Source: Bacillota bacterium
GTDB taxonomy: Bacteria > Bacillota > UBA4882 > UBA8346
Assembly: GCA_023429995.1 (NCBI GenBank)
Contig: JAEZCE010000027.1
Span: 306,083-370,082, forward strand
Length of the DNA stretch: 64,000 nucleotides
Direction of reading: 5' to 3'
In this document: positions 42,678 to 50,089 of the stretch, piece after piece
How the letters are laid out: each line of letters begins with the position of its first letter
Numbering within the stretch: the stretch's first letter is position 1
Made by a program: the position numbers and the translations under genes
Notes under the pieces: model-generated
What the model saw: the letters and a program-made list of their open reading frames with translations, nothing else
Database searches by the model: none
What the model was told of the DNA's origin: nothing

Positions 42678-42752
42678 TTAATAGGAGAGCAAGTAAAAAT
42701 CATGGATGATAACACAGTGATGGCTAAGATTGTAAAGAAAATCTTGGAGCAT
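42678..42752 (-). pseudogene. Frameshifted copy of the signal-peptide leader
   Basis: Read on the - strand, AAAGGAGGTAATACCC and an ATG at 42752 precede a stretch almost identical to the leader at 46141-46251 but two bases shorter just after the ATG, so the signal-peptide frame (T-I-L-A-I-T-V-L-S-S) is lost. A stop follows after 24 codons. It is a decayed copy. Confidence 0.65.
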
Positions 42753-42882
42753 GGGTATTACCTCCTTTGAATTTCCAAAATAGAGGAATGACATGTTTTT
42801 CGGTATACATTCTTTATCCTCACCATTGGTTTCGCTTGGACAGAAAGCGGCATGCAAGCGGATCTTGGCAAACTCCGTGACT

Positions 42883-42920
42883 TTTCTCCACTCCCCGTCC
42901 ATAGGTAGGGTAGGGGAGAC
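42883..42920 (-). repeat. Array repeat, copy 1
   Basis: TCCACTCCCCGTCCATAGGT followed by AGGGTAGGGGAGAC; near-consensus copy just beyond the stop of the SF0329-like gene. Confidence 0.8.
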
Positions 42921-42922
42921 AT

Positions 42923-43429
42923 TTATTTTTCTTGAAAACATTCTTTTCTCAGGTCATAAAATATTTTTACCAAGGGATGTTCATTTTCTGCCAATGCTAT
43001 TTGTTCAAATCTCCTTTTTCCCAAGCGCCTATCGATGAATGCAAATGCTTTAAAAATTGGATTTTTTGATGATAGACTTTTCTCGAATGGCGTGTTTAAA
43101 TAGTTACCAAGCGCATTTGTAATATGGGCGGTTTCCTGAACACCTAATTTCATGATTTCCTCAACTTCTTTAGAATGTACTTGAGCATTAGTAAAATCTT
43201 TATGTAATCCGTGTTTAATTATGAATTCTTTGATAAGCTTATCGGGTAATGGAGTTACGTACCAATGGTAATAACCCCCGCCAAAGATTTTATTCCCATC
43301 CAAGGTAATCCAAACTTCCCCAACATCATCATGGGCTTCATGATAACAAGTGCAATAAATATCAATCCTTTTTTGCAATTGAGGTGTAATAAATTCTTTT
43401 ATTCTTTCTTTCAGTTGAGACCACATCAT
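42923..43429 (-). CDS. SF0329-like protein, probable immunity protein
   Basis: A 168-residue protein with GAGGAATTATCC before its ATG. It starts M-W-S-Q-L-K-E-R-I-K-E-F and has a beta core I-D-I-Y-C-T-C-Y, G-E-V-W-I-T-L-D-G-N-K-I, then helices with F-E-K-S-L-S-S-K-N-P-I and D-R-R-L-G-K-R. This recalls the SF0329 family, common among genes next to polymorphic toxins. Its 3' end is duplicated as a fragment at 48499-48674. Function inferred. Confidence 0.7.
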   Translation of the reverse strand: MMWSQLKERIKEFITPQLQKRIDIYCTCYHEAHDDVGEVWITLDGNKIFGGGYYHWYVTPLPDKLIKEFIIKHGLHKDFTNAQVHSKEVEEIMKLGVQETAHITNALGNYLNTPFEKSLSSKNPIFKAFAFIDRRLGKRRFEQIALAENEHPLVKIFYDLRKECFQEK

Positions 43430-43474
43430 GGATAATTCCTCGTTTTTTAGGCGAATAGAAACCGACTCATTTTT

Positions 43475-44089
43475 TTAATTCACATTGGTTTTGGGATTAT
43501 CACGGCACGCCGAACCGATTAAACATAACTGATTTAAGATTTCTAAAAAAAGGGTAAACAATTTTTTTAGGCGATCGATGTCGTTAATTACTCCTGCAGC
43601 TTCAAAATACAATATATCTACACAATCTGGAAAATCAATTTCAGATTGTATTCCATCATCATCTTTCACTTTAAAGTAGATAGTGGGTTGAGTTTCTATG
43701 AGCCCACGAATTTTTTGATTTGCAAAAAGTTCTTTGACTTTTTGTTGGTTGTTGCCTTGAATTATATATTTCTTGTCAAAACTCGGAATCCCAATTTCAA
43801 TGTTTTGCATACCGAATAGCTTTCCCAAATCACTAAAATTAGTTTTTCGATAAAACTTAAATCGAAATCCGTCTTTATTTACGTATGGGGCCCTTATTCT
43901 TGTATAGGTTGAGGATGTTTCCCCGCCCGAATCATATGTGTCTAATGTAACTGTCCATTCATTTACTTTAGCAACAACCTTATCTCCTCGCCAAAACCCT
44001 CCCTCAATAAAGTTGGCATCAATTTCCCGACTGAAGATTTCCCAGATTTCATTTTTACTGCGTCCGAAAATATCTCTTAGTAAACCCAT
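43475..44089 (-). CDS. Hypothetical protein in the immunity array
   Basis: A 204-residue protein starting at ATG 44089, 5 nt after AAGGAGG. A longer reading to 44218 begins inside an array repeat (M-A-W-E-L-E-W) and has no ribosome binding site, so I reject it. The sequence begins G-L-L-R-D-I-F-G-R-S-K, followed by a beta-rich middle (V-V-A-K-V-N-E-W-T-V-T-L-D-T-Y) and a C-terminal helical part with F-E-A-A-G-V. It is cytoplasmic and unrecognised. Confidence 0.7.
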   Translation of the reverse strand: MGLLRDIFGRSKNEIWEIFSREIDANFIEGGFWRGDKVVAKVNEWTVTLDTYDSGGETSSTYTRIRAPYVNKDGFRFKFYRKTNFSDLGKLFGMQNIEIGIPSFDKKYIIQGNNQQKVKELFANQKIRGLIETQPTIYFKVKDDDGIQSEIDFPDCVDILYFEAAGVINDIDRLKKLFTLFLEILNQLCLIGSACRDNPKTNVN

Positions 44090-44199
44090 TGTGTCCTCCT
44101 TATTCTCTTCGTTGCCGGATATCGTGGCACATTGGCCATTGAGTAACACTAAATCTGTAGTTTTTGCCCAGGAAACCGCAACTTCTAAAAAGTCAGACC

Positions 44200-44231
44200 A
44201 TTCCAACTCCCAGGCCATAGATAGGGTAGGA
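44200..44231 (-). repeat. Array repeat, copy 2
   Basis: AACTCCCAGGCCATAGATAG then GGTAGGA. It is followed at 44244-44275 by a degenerate leader piece (GATGGCTAAGATTGTAAA). Confidence 0.75.
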
Positions 44232-44365
44232 CTGAGCAGTAACTGATGGCTAAGATTGTAAAAATAATCTTAGAATATCTACATAAAAACTTGAATTATA
44301 GAGATGTTGGATTTATATTCAGAACATTTTACTAAGATCAAGACAATTATTATCATCTAGCTTGA

Positions 44366-44830
44366 TCAGATATTTTGCCCGATTTGCACCTGAATCGGAA
44401 TACACCAGCATAAAGTTGCTCCATTTGTTTTTGATACAGTTTTTGTTATGAACCATTTTTTGCCCCATGATATATTTGAACCAATAGTAAGTTGATCCTT
44501 AGTTTTTGACGGCAATAATTCGACTTTATCTCCTGTTACCTTTTTAAATATTAAATTCCAAGATGCGGCTAATTTTATTGGTAAATCATCAGAAGTACTA
44601 TCAGATTCAAAATTGGCTTTAAATATTGGTATGGGATTTTCACTGATGAATGAATATTGAATACCCGGAGAATATAGGTCAGTTACATCCGCAATAATAG
44701 TAATAGCCCAAGTCTCCTTTTCAATTTTTGCTATTTCTTCCTCCGTAAAAGCCATTGTATATTGACTGTTTGTACAAAATAGAAACGCAATAGCAAATAA
44801 TATTAATATGATTCGGTAAAGTTTTTTCAA
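44366..44830 (-). CDS. Secreted hypothetical protein in the immunity array
   Basis: A 154-residue protein from TTG 44830, 6 nt after AAGGAG. Residues 1-27 form a signal peptide (K-K-L-Y-R, hydrophobic core, F-C-T-N-S-Q). The mature part is beta-rich, with I-T-I-I-A-D-V-T-D-L and S-W-N-L-I-F-K-K, and two cysteines around C-W-C near the end. A secreted immunity protein would fit a toxin acting outside the cytoplasm, but nothing proves this. Confidence 0.6.
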   Translation of the reverse strand: MKKLYRIILILFAIAFLFCTNSQYTMAFTEEEIAKIEKETWAITIIADVTDLYSPGIQYSFISENPIPIFKANFESDSTSDDLPIKLAASWNLIFKKVTGDKVELLPSKTKDQLTIGSNISWGKKWFITKTVSKTNGATLCWCIPIQVQIGQNI

Positions 44831-44894
44831 TTTTTTCTCCTTAATATTAAAAAAGTTGGCGACATTTGGAAATCTTAAATTGCTCCACCGTCCA

Positions 44895-45031
44895 TAATTC
44901 GACTTCCCATCTTTGCCAGGAACAGCAATTTCAATTAAAATACCTTCACCTCTAATTTTGCTGATTTTATAAAATATTTTATTGTTTTATAACTCGTTTG
45001 ATAAATTTGAAATCTTGTTAAACTGGTCCAT
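44895..45031 (-). pseudogene. 5' fragment of a copy of the 78-residue gene at 51883
   Basis: From the ATG at 45031 leftwards, the sequence matches the first ~45 codons of the 51883-52119 gene, including the untranslated stretch before it (GGTCCATT, ATCTCCTATGTAA). It has indels and ends without the C-terminal part. The copy also brings an array repeat at its 5' side (45081-45098). Confidence 0.75.
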
Positions 45032-45064
45032 TGAATCTCCTATGTAAGTAAAAATGATTTATAC

Positions 45065-45619
45065 CTAAAAAACAACTTTGTTCACTCCCAGTTCACATGC
45101 ATCCTTAGTTGATAACATATAGAAGGCGATTATTTCTTTGATTTCTCCTATATCATCAGAATGGAATTGTATACAATATTCAGATTGATTTTTTGTATTT
45201 TTTAAAGAGAGACGGCACTCAAAACCTGTTTCATAATCGCCTATTGCATCATCCCCATATTTTTCAACAACAATGTCTAGTGAATCCCCGACTTTTACAC
45301 CTCTGCTTGTACTATATTTTCCACCAATAATTTCAAATTTCCAAAACATATCGTAAGTATAAGTTGGTTTATATGTAAATACTTTAAGGTCTTTAAAATC
45401 ATATTCTTTTTCATCATTAGAGTGTGGATGCCGTATTTTAATTGGATTTCCAAAAAGCGATCTAATTTTTTTTTCATTAACTTGGTCTCCCAGTTTTAAA
45501 GATCCTATTGAAAAATCACCGGGTGTTAATTCACTTTTTGATGCAAACGATTTGTCATTATAAAAAGAAGAACAATTTAAAAATGAAAGAATAATTCCAA
45601 ATATAATAGTTCTTTTCAT
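45065..45619 (-). CDS. Lipoprotein-like secreted protein, C-terminus altered by an array repeat
   Basis: A 184-residue protein from ATG 45619 (GGGGTGA 5 nt upstream). The signal peptide has L-N-C-S-S near residue 17, a possible lipobox. The mature part (L-G-D-Q-V-N-E-K-K-I, G-N-P-I-K-I, then V-G-D-S-L-D-I-V-V-E-K-Y-G) is similar to the protein at 49228 and resembles BamE/OmlA-like small folds. The last ten residues (E-L-G-V-N-K-V-V-F) are encoded by the array repeat and the leader of the next cassette, so the gene's natural end has been replaced. Confidence 0.65.
   Translation of the reverse strand: MKRTIIFGIILSFLNCSSFYNDKSFASKSELTPGDFSIGSLKLGDQVNEKKIRSLFGNPIKIRHPHSNDEKEYDFKDLKVFTYKPTYTYDMFWKFEIIGGKYSTSRGVKVGDSLDIVVEKYGDDAIGDYETGFECRLSLKNTKNQSEYCIQFHSDDIGEIKEIIAFYMLSTKDACELGVNKVVF
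45081..45098 (-). repeat. Array repeat, short copy inside a gene end
   Basis: TTCACTCCCAGTTCACAT, a truncated copy lying in the last codons of the gene at 45065 and upstream of the pseudogene at 44895. Confidence 0.6.
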
Positions 45620-45708
45620 TTTATTCACCCCAATCTTCAATCAGTATTAATAGTAGAAAGGCCAATAAATAGTTCTTTGGGATAAAAATCACTATAATTT
45701 CGTTGCCT

Positions 45709-45742
45709 TTTTCCACTCCCAGTTCATAGGTGGGGCAGGGAA
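45709..45742 (-). repeat. Array repeat, copy 3
   Basis: TTTTCCACTCCCAGTTCATA then GGTGGGGCAGGGAA. Confidence 0.75.
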
Positions 45743-45774
45743 AAAGGATTGAATTTCTTCCACAGTCAAGTACT

Positions 45775-46110
45775 TTAATTCTGCCATGGAGGAGAACCTT
45801 TTCCATTCCCGTGTAAGTTTGTCCAGCCTCCAGATAGTAAAGCTATTATAAAGAATAGAGCGTCAACCAAAATAAATAAGATATGCAGATAGATTTTAAC
45901 GAGGTTTGTCCCATTTTGTTTTAGATAATTGTAGTCGTGTATCATCAAGCATATTGATAGATAAATAAGTAAAGAAGTTAACATAACCAATATAGTATTG
46001 TTTAGCAGCTTATTATTTGCAAGATGCTGGAAATTAATTTTATAATAAGCAAATCCAATTAGCAGTATCATGAGTGAACTAATTAAGAAATATTTTTCTT
46101 GTTTTACCAT
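45775..46110 (-). CDS. Small membrane protein in the immunity array
   Basis: A 111-residue protein from ATG 46110 (GGGTGA 5 nt upstream; the start at 46122 has no site). Three hydrophobic segments lie at about residues 9-28, 38-58 and 73-93. The C-terminus is Gly- and Asn-rich (L-H-G-N-G-K-G-S). It follows the leader/repeat unit at 46141 directly. No family recognised. Confidence 0.6.
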   Translation of the reverse strand: MVKQEKYFLISSLMILLIGFAYYKINFQHLANNKLLNNTILVMLTSLLIYLSICLMIHDYNYLKQNGTNLVKIYLHILFILVDALFFIIALLSGGWTNLHGNGKGSPPWQN

Positions 46111-46140
46111 TTTTTCACCCAATATTATTTGTAATTTTGT

Positions 46141-46251
46141 TCATTCCACTCCCGGCCATAGAGGACCTGCAAAACTACCGGGAGAGCAAGTAAAAATCAT
46201 GGATGATAACACAGTGATGGCTAAGATTGTAAAGCTAATCCTGGAGCGCAT
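46141..46251 (-). CDS. Orphan signal-peptide leader ending in an array repeat
   Basis: AAAGGAGG stands 8 nt before ATG 46251. The 36 codons give a clear signal peptide: M-R-S-R, hydrophobic core I-S-F-T-I-L-A-I-T-V-L, and S-F-A before G-P as cleavage site. The reading frame then passes into the repeat (L-W-P-G) and stops at once. It looks like the preserved 5' end of a secreted-protein gene whose body has been lost. Related remnants occur near 42752, 44275 and 42000. Confidence 0.65.
   Translation of the reverse strand: MRSRISFTILAITVLSSMIFTCSPGSFAGPLWPGVE
46143..46163 (-). repeat. Array repeat, copy 4 (truncated)
   Basis: ATTCCACTCCCGGCCATAGA; the GTAGGG half is missing and the leader begins directly after it. 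Confidence 0.7.
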
Positions 46252-46346
46252 GAGTATTACCTCCTTTGAATTTATTTAATTGTAGATAAAAGTACCTGCC
46301 AATAACTTTTATTCAGGGCATGAAGGGATTAACGTTAAATAAATTT

Positions 46347-46922
46347 TCAATTATATATATGATTTACTTTATTCTTATTAAATTTGATAGTATTTAAAAT
46401 GCCCGTTACCATTAACACAATGGCGGCCAATCTCAAAAAGATATGGACGAACAAAGGTTTCGAATTAGAACTGCCTATTCCAATTTCATTTAAAGAAAAA
46501 ATGTTTACTGTAAGCCCATATATTTGATATAAAATTAAAAGTAAACTCGAAAGAGAACTCACTTTCAACAAGAACCAAATTAACAAAATTGAATATATTG
46601 TCCCTTCAATTATTAAAAATGGAATATTAACCGAAACAGCTAATTTAACAGACATTAAAATAACAATCCCGAATAAAAACCAGAACAAATGACAAGTCTG
46701 AATTAAAAAAGCATTCTCAAACGACTTCATATTATTAAATTTGTTCCATTTCTTAACAATAAATTTGCCAATAAAAAACCCAATTATAGGTAAAATTATT
46801 GTACTACCTAAAAGATTTCCTATAATAATGCCAGGCACTATAGCTAGACACGTAATGAAAGGTGATTTTTGAGTCTCCATTATTGCTTTTTTATACTCCT
46901 TGATTAAATTTTGTTTTTTCAA
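46347..46922 (-). CDS. Multi-pass membrane protein in the immunity array
   Basis: A 191-residue protein starting at TTG 46922. Five or so hydrophobic segments alternate with short basic loops (K-K-W-N-K-F-N-N). G-N-L-L-G-S-T-I-I-L near the start and S-S-L-S-S-L-L-L-I-L-Y are typical membrane stretches. No family recognised; possibly a membrane immunity protein. Confidence 0.6.
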   Translation of the reverse strand: MKKQNLIKEYKKAIMETQKSPFITCLAIVPGIIIGNLLGSTIILPIIGFFIGKFIVKKWNKFNNMKSFENAFLIQTCHLFWFLFGIVILMSVKLAVSVNIPFLIIEGTIYSILLIWFLLKVSSLSSLLLILYQIYGLTVNIFSLNEIGIGSSNSKPLFVHIFLRLAAIVLMVTGILNTIKFNKNKVNHIYN

Positions 46923-46938
46923 ATTTCTTCAAGTTATC

Positions 46939-46975
46939 ATTTCCACTCCAAGTCCATAGTTAGGATAGGGAGGAC
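46939..46975 (-). repeat. Array repeat, copy 5
   Basis: TTTCCACTCCAAGTCCATAG then TTAGGATAGGGAGGA. The interval 46976-47221 holds a 29-codon ATG frame (47004-47093) without ribosome binding site and no other credible gene. Confidence 0.75.
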
Positions 46976-47221
46976 AGTAAGATAAGCTTCATAATTAATC
47001 ATTTCACTTCTTTAATTCCCTAATCTCTTTCATTACATTCACTATTTGCTTGTTTTTATGTAGTAATTCGTTTTTTAAACTTTTTATTACCATTTTTTGT
47101 GTTGAAACAACAAAAAGCATGAACAGTTCCTTTTTTCACCATATTGATTTAACCTCCAGAGATTTTGATGTAAAGTTGTATATCGTATGCGCTTCCAATT
47201 TCCCACATATAACATATCCTT

Positions 47222-47250
47222 TGCCACTCCCAGTGAATCGATAGGGAGGC
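47222..47250 (-). repeat. Array repeat, copy 6 (degenerate)
   Basis: TGCCACTCCCAGTGAATCGA then TAGGGAGGC. Confidence 0.65.
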
Positions 47251-47318
47251 TTAGAATCAATGACTTCAACTTTTCTCACCCATAAGCAGGAACAAAGTGA
47301 TGAAGGTTTATCCTACGA

Positions 47319-47588
47319 TTACAATTTTTCTCCGCAAAACGGACAGAAATATACGACAAATTCACCGCCTGTCATGAATTCGCCGACTTCTTCAGCTTCA
47401 CCATTTTCAACATCTTCTTCTATTGCTCTTGATTCATGAGAAAAAATCCACTGCTCATCATCTTTGAAAATGGTATAAGTCGCTACCCTTTTTAACACGG
47501 AATTCCTTTCGTTTAATTGATTACAACAATGAATCTTACCCAAATACTCACCTTCTTTTTTTTTCAAGGCAGCCATGGAGGCTATCAT
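47319..47588 (-). CDS. Small protein with C-terminal CxxC, array gene
   Basis: An 89-residue protein. It starts at ATG 47588 or ATG 47576, both with weak ribosome binding sites. The C-terminal F-C-P-F-C-G-E-K-L is a rubredoxin-like knuckle; a second cysteine pair is absent apart from C-C near residue 21. The middle is acidic (E-E-D-V-E-N-G-E-A-E-E). The pattern resembles small immunity-locus proteins; function unknown. Confidence 0.6.
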   Translation of the reverse strand: MIASMAALKKKEGEYLGKIHCCNQLNERNSVLKRVATYTIFKDDEQWIFSHESRAIEEDVENGEAEEVGEFMTGGEFVVYFCPFCGEKL

Positions 47589-47668
47589 TTGCCCTAGTGA
47601 AGATAATTTAGGTTAAATAGTGCACCATGTGTCGCTCATACCATGCCTTCAATTTTTCACAAATCCCA

Positions 47669-47704
47669 TTTCCACTCCCAGTCTATAGGTAGGGTAGGGG
47701 AGAG
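47669..47704 (-). repeat. Array repeat, copy 7
   Basis: TTTCCACTCCCAGTCTATAG then GTAGGGTAGGGGAGAG; one of the most complete copies. Confidence 0.85.
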
Positions 47705-47727
47705 GTAATCCAAGTATGGGAATTACT

Positions 47728-47913
47728 TCAATAGTCATCCGATTCATCATAAAGAATATCTTGAAGTTTTTCTGGTTTCATTCTTTTAATTTTTTGCTCG
47801 ATTTTTCTATCATACATGCGATCATTAGGATCAACATGTGGATCGCTCTTGCGTTTATACTGCTTAATAAACAAGCCAACCTCTTTTTTTATCTTTTTAT
47901 CGTTATATGCCAT
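47728..47913 (-). CDS. Small charged protein in the immunity array
   Basis: A 61-residue protein with GGAG 5 nt before ATG 47913. It is Lys/Asp-rich and helical (K-K-I-K-K-E-V-G-L-F-I-K-Q-Y, D-P-N-D-R-M-Y-D). It ends 23 nt before an array repeat. Small acidic-basic proteins of this sort are frequent immunity candidates; no family named. Confidence 0.6.
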   Translation of the reverse strand: MAYNDKKIKKEVGLFIKQYKRKSDPHVDPNDRMYDRKIEQKIKRMKPEKLQDILYDESDDY

Positions 47914-47980
47914 AATAACTCCATATCATATTATTAATCATGGTTATAAAGATAAATCAGCTTGATTTAACTCAAGCCGC

Positions 47981-48091
47981 CTATTCTGGCGCAGAGTGCG
48001 AGATGCGCTTTGCAAGGTAATTCGTGATACCGGTTGCCGTGAATAGGAAACGTCTAGACCAGAAAAACATAGTCTCAAAGTGCTTCGTCAT
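47981..48091 (-). CDS. Very small hypothetical protein
   Basis: A 36-residue ORF with GGAGGAG about 7 nt before ATG 48091. It has a Phe-rich start (M-F-F-W-S-R-R-F-L-F) that could touch a membrane. It may be a fragment of a larger gene. Support is the ribosome binding site alone. Confidence 0.35.
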   Translation of the reverse strand: MTKHFETMFFWSRRFLFTATGITNYLAKRISHSAPE

Positions 48092-48217
48092 TTCTCTGCT
48101 CCTCCGCGCCTCTATTTTGATGAAGAATTTGGTCAACTGTCGAAAGTGCCTTTTCGGAATTGGAATAAATAAAAAAAACCCTTCAAAAATATCGATTTGA
48201 TGTTGCTGATCTAAGAC

Positions 48218-48424
48218 TTAACACTCATCCTCAGGAATTTCTTCAAAATTATCAGTATGATACCCACAAAATATTTGCCCTGATTTGTAATCTGCCACAA
48301 TACAATGCCCAGGCATTTGAGATATTTCACCTAAAAAAACATAGGTTTTATTTTTATCAAAAGGATGTTCTTTATAATCAAAAACATACCTGACTAAACT
48401 ATTTTGCCTAGGCGTTGAATCCAT
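48218..48424 (-). CDS. Small array protein, probable immunity protein
   Basis: A 68-residue protein from ATG 48424, 6 nt after GGAGG; the longer reading to 48517 runs through an array repeat. It has V-F-D-Y-K-E-H-P-F-D, then G-H-C-I-V-A-D and G-Y-H-T-D-N-F-E-E-I-P-E. I recall this pattern from short uncharacterised proteins beside polymorphic toxins, which is weak evidence. Confidence 0.6.
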   Translation of the reverse strand: MDSTPRQNSLVRYVFDYKEHPFDKNKTYVFLGEISQMPGHCIVADYKSGQIFCGYHTDNFEEIPEDEC

Positions 48425-48460
48425 CTTTTTCCTCCATAACTTGTCAATCGGAATATATTT

Positions 48461-48495
48461 TTTCAGTCTCAGTCCCGCCGGTAGGGTAGGGGAGA
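48461..48495 (-). repeat. Array repeat, copy 8
   Basis: TTTCAGTCTCAGTCCCGCCG then GTAGGGTAGGGGAGA. The sequence after it is a duplicate of that at copy 1. Confidence 0.75.
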
Positions 48496-48498
48496 CAT

Positions 48499-48674
48499 TT
48501 ATTTTTCTTGAAAACATTCTTTTCTCAGGTCATAAAATATTTTTACCAAGGGATGTTCATTTTCTGCCAATGCTATTTGTTCAAATCTCCTTTTTTCCAA
48601 GCGCCTATCGATAAATGCAAATGCTTTAAAAATTGGATTTTTTGATGGTAGACTTTCCTCGAATGGCGTGTTTA
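48499..48674 (-). pseudogene. 3' fragment of the SF0329-like gene, duplicated with its repeat
   Basis: About 176 nt repeat the last ~58 codons of the gene at 42923, including its stop and the adjoining array repeat, with only a few substitutions and small indels. The match ends abruptly in the codons for N-T-P-F-E. There is no start. It documents recombination within the array. Confidence 0.85.
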
Positions 48675-48704
48675 TTACTCACGACAACAATATTTTTCAA
48701 AGAC

Positions 48705-49103
48705 TTAAATATGCAGTTTTGTATGAATTGAAAGTAATCCATTTTCAAAACATGCATTAAAATAAGGTTTTTCATTAATAGTGAATGACTTTTTTAACAT
48801 GTCTATATTCATTAACCATTTTATAAAAGCAGGAAATACTTCGTCAGTCAAAGATTTTCTTGCCAATTGAATATCTATTTTTAATACTGCTCCTGCCCTA
48901 ATATATAGTCTATCATATGGAATATTTTGATTTGGAAACCAATAATGAACTTCAAAAATCGACCCTATCTCTTGTGGTTTCCAATAGTCCAAATTTACAT
49001 TGAGATCGATGTTATTGCTTTTGAGGAAATCCTCAAGTTGTGTTGTCTTTAATACAAATGAATAATCTCTAGATATTTTTGGTTTAGTTATTGCATCAAT
49101 CAT
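48705..49103 (-). CDS. Hypothetical protein in the immunity array
   Basis: A 132-residue protein from ATG 49103 with GGAG 3-4 nt upstream. The pattern is mixed alpha/beta with aromatic residues (V-H-Y-W-F-P-N-Q-N, F-I-K-W-L-M-N). No signal peptide or family recognised. It lies between the fragment at 48499 and an array repeat. Confidence 0.6.
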   Translation of the reverse strand: MIDAITKPKISRDYSFVLKTTQLEDFLKSNNIDLNVNLDYWKPQEIGSIFEVHYWFPNQNIPYDRLYIRAGAVLKIDIQLARKSLTDEVFPAFIKWLMNIDMLKKSFTINEKPYFNACFENGLLSIHTKLHI

Positions 49104-49152
49104 TCATTCGCTCCAAAATACATTATGGTTGTATTAATATTACATAATCGAT

Positions 49153-49183
49153 TTCCACTCCCAGTCCATAGGGTAGGGGAGGA
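49153..49183 (-). repeat. Array repeat, copy 9
   Basis: TTTCCACTCCCAGTCCATAG then GGTAGGGGAGG. Confidence 0.8.
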
Positions 49184-49227
49184 CTAGATTAGAAACTGCC
49201 AGGAAAGTATTGATTACACTTAATTGG

Positions 49228-49869
49228 TTAATAAATAGAAATATAGTCTACTTTGTCATCTTCAAGATCAATTTTTATTCCGTGCTCTCCAAACACTTCA
49301 TCTTTTACTTTTAAATGATAGAAATGAAGAGTGTTATTTAATACAACGTAGAAATCTCCTTGTCCATATTTTTCGACAACTTTTTCATTTGAATCTCCAA
49401 CAGCAATCCCGCGAACCGTTTTTACGCTACTTCCAATCAAGGTAATACTATGAATACTCTCAACATTATCCAATACAAATGCCCGCACTTCAAAATCCGG
49501 ATAATGATAAGTTCTCATTATTACATTTTCTGGGTCTTTTTTATATTCTTTGGAATTCTCAACCCTTTTAGTAAGAAAAATAGTATCAAATAATACTTCT
49601 TCTTCAGCCTTGTCCGGTTCGCCTAATATTTTATCGATCATTTTTCTCGCCTCAGTAAAATTATACTTTGGATTTAGACCTTTAAAAAAAATATCAGCTT
49701 CAGTTACTGGACCGCCAGCTATTTCTTTTTTTATGAGACGCTCAATGACTATGTCATCATAAATTTTTAATGAACTGAAAGATCCAGCCTGATTGGCATG
49801 GACAGAATTATAAAAAGCTCCACTCAATACTAATCCGAAAGCAATAAACCCTAAGATAAATTTCTTCAT
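49228..49869 (-). CDS. Secreted protein similar to the lipoprotein-like gene at 45065
   Basis: A 213-residue protein with GGGGTGA 4 nt before ATG 49869. The signal peptide covers residues 1-26 (A-F-G-L-V-L-S-G, cleavage near V-H-A-N). A middle block (M-I-D-K-I-L-G-E-P-D) and the late G-I-A-V-G-D-S-N-E-K-V-V-E-K-Y-G are shared with the protein at 45065. The repeat of V-G-D-S...V-E-K-Y-G suggests a small BamE-like or DUF4309-like fold. Possibly secreted immunity proteins of one family. Confidence 0.65.
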   Translation of the reverse strand: MKKFILGFIAFGLVLSGAFYNSVHANQAGSFSSLKIYDDIVIERLIKKEIAGGPVTEADIFFKGLNPKYNFTEARKMIDKILGEPDKAEEEVLFDTIFLTKRVENSKEYKKDPENVIMRTYHYPDFEVRAFVLDNVESIHSITLIGSSVKTVRGIAVGDSNEKVVEKYGQGDFYVVLNNTLHFYHLKVKDEVFGEHGIKIDLEDDKVDYISIY

Positions 49870-50022
49870 TGAATCACCCCAAAATTAAATATACTCAGCC
49901 CAGGAAGGGTGGAGAAGGCGCGTACTATTTCGCATAATTACTGCATATCCGACATATATTACATAGGTTTAAATTTGATACCATATATTAATTTCACGGC
50001 AGCTGAACAACGGATGGTTAGA

Positions 50023-50045
50023 TTTCCACTCCCGGTCCATAGGTT
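50023..50045 (-). repeat. Array repeat, copy 10 (truncated)
   Basis: TTTCCACTCCCGGTCCATAG then GTT; the T-A-G-G-G part is missing. Confidence 0.7.
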
Positions 50046-50089
50046 CTATTTAAGTCAGGACCTCGGGCTGCGCCCCTCTCTAATTTTAG

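Noticed and set aside
43475..44218. Long reading of the array gene starting within the repeat
   Set aside because: No ribosome binding site, and the first 43 codons include the array repeat; ATG 44089 has an ideal AAGGAGG.
45621..45806. A 61-codon frame through array repeat copy 3
   Set aside because: It crosses the repeat, has no ribosome binding site and has no credible protein pattern.
47087..47269. A 60-codon frame in the gap of the array
   Set aside because: It crosses a repeat copy and lacks a ribosome binding site; the gap seems to hold only gene debris.
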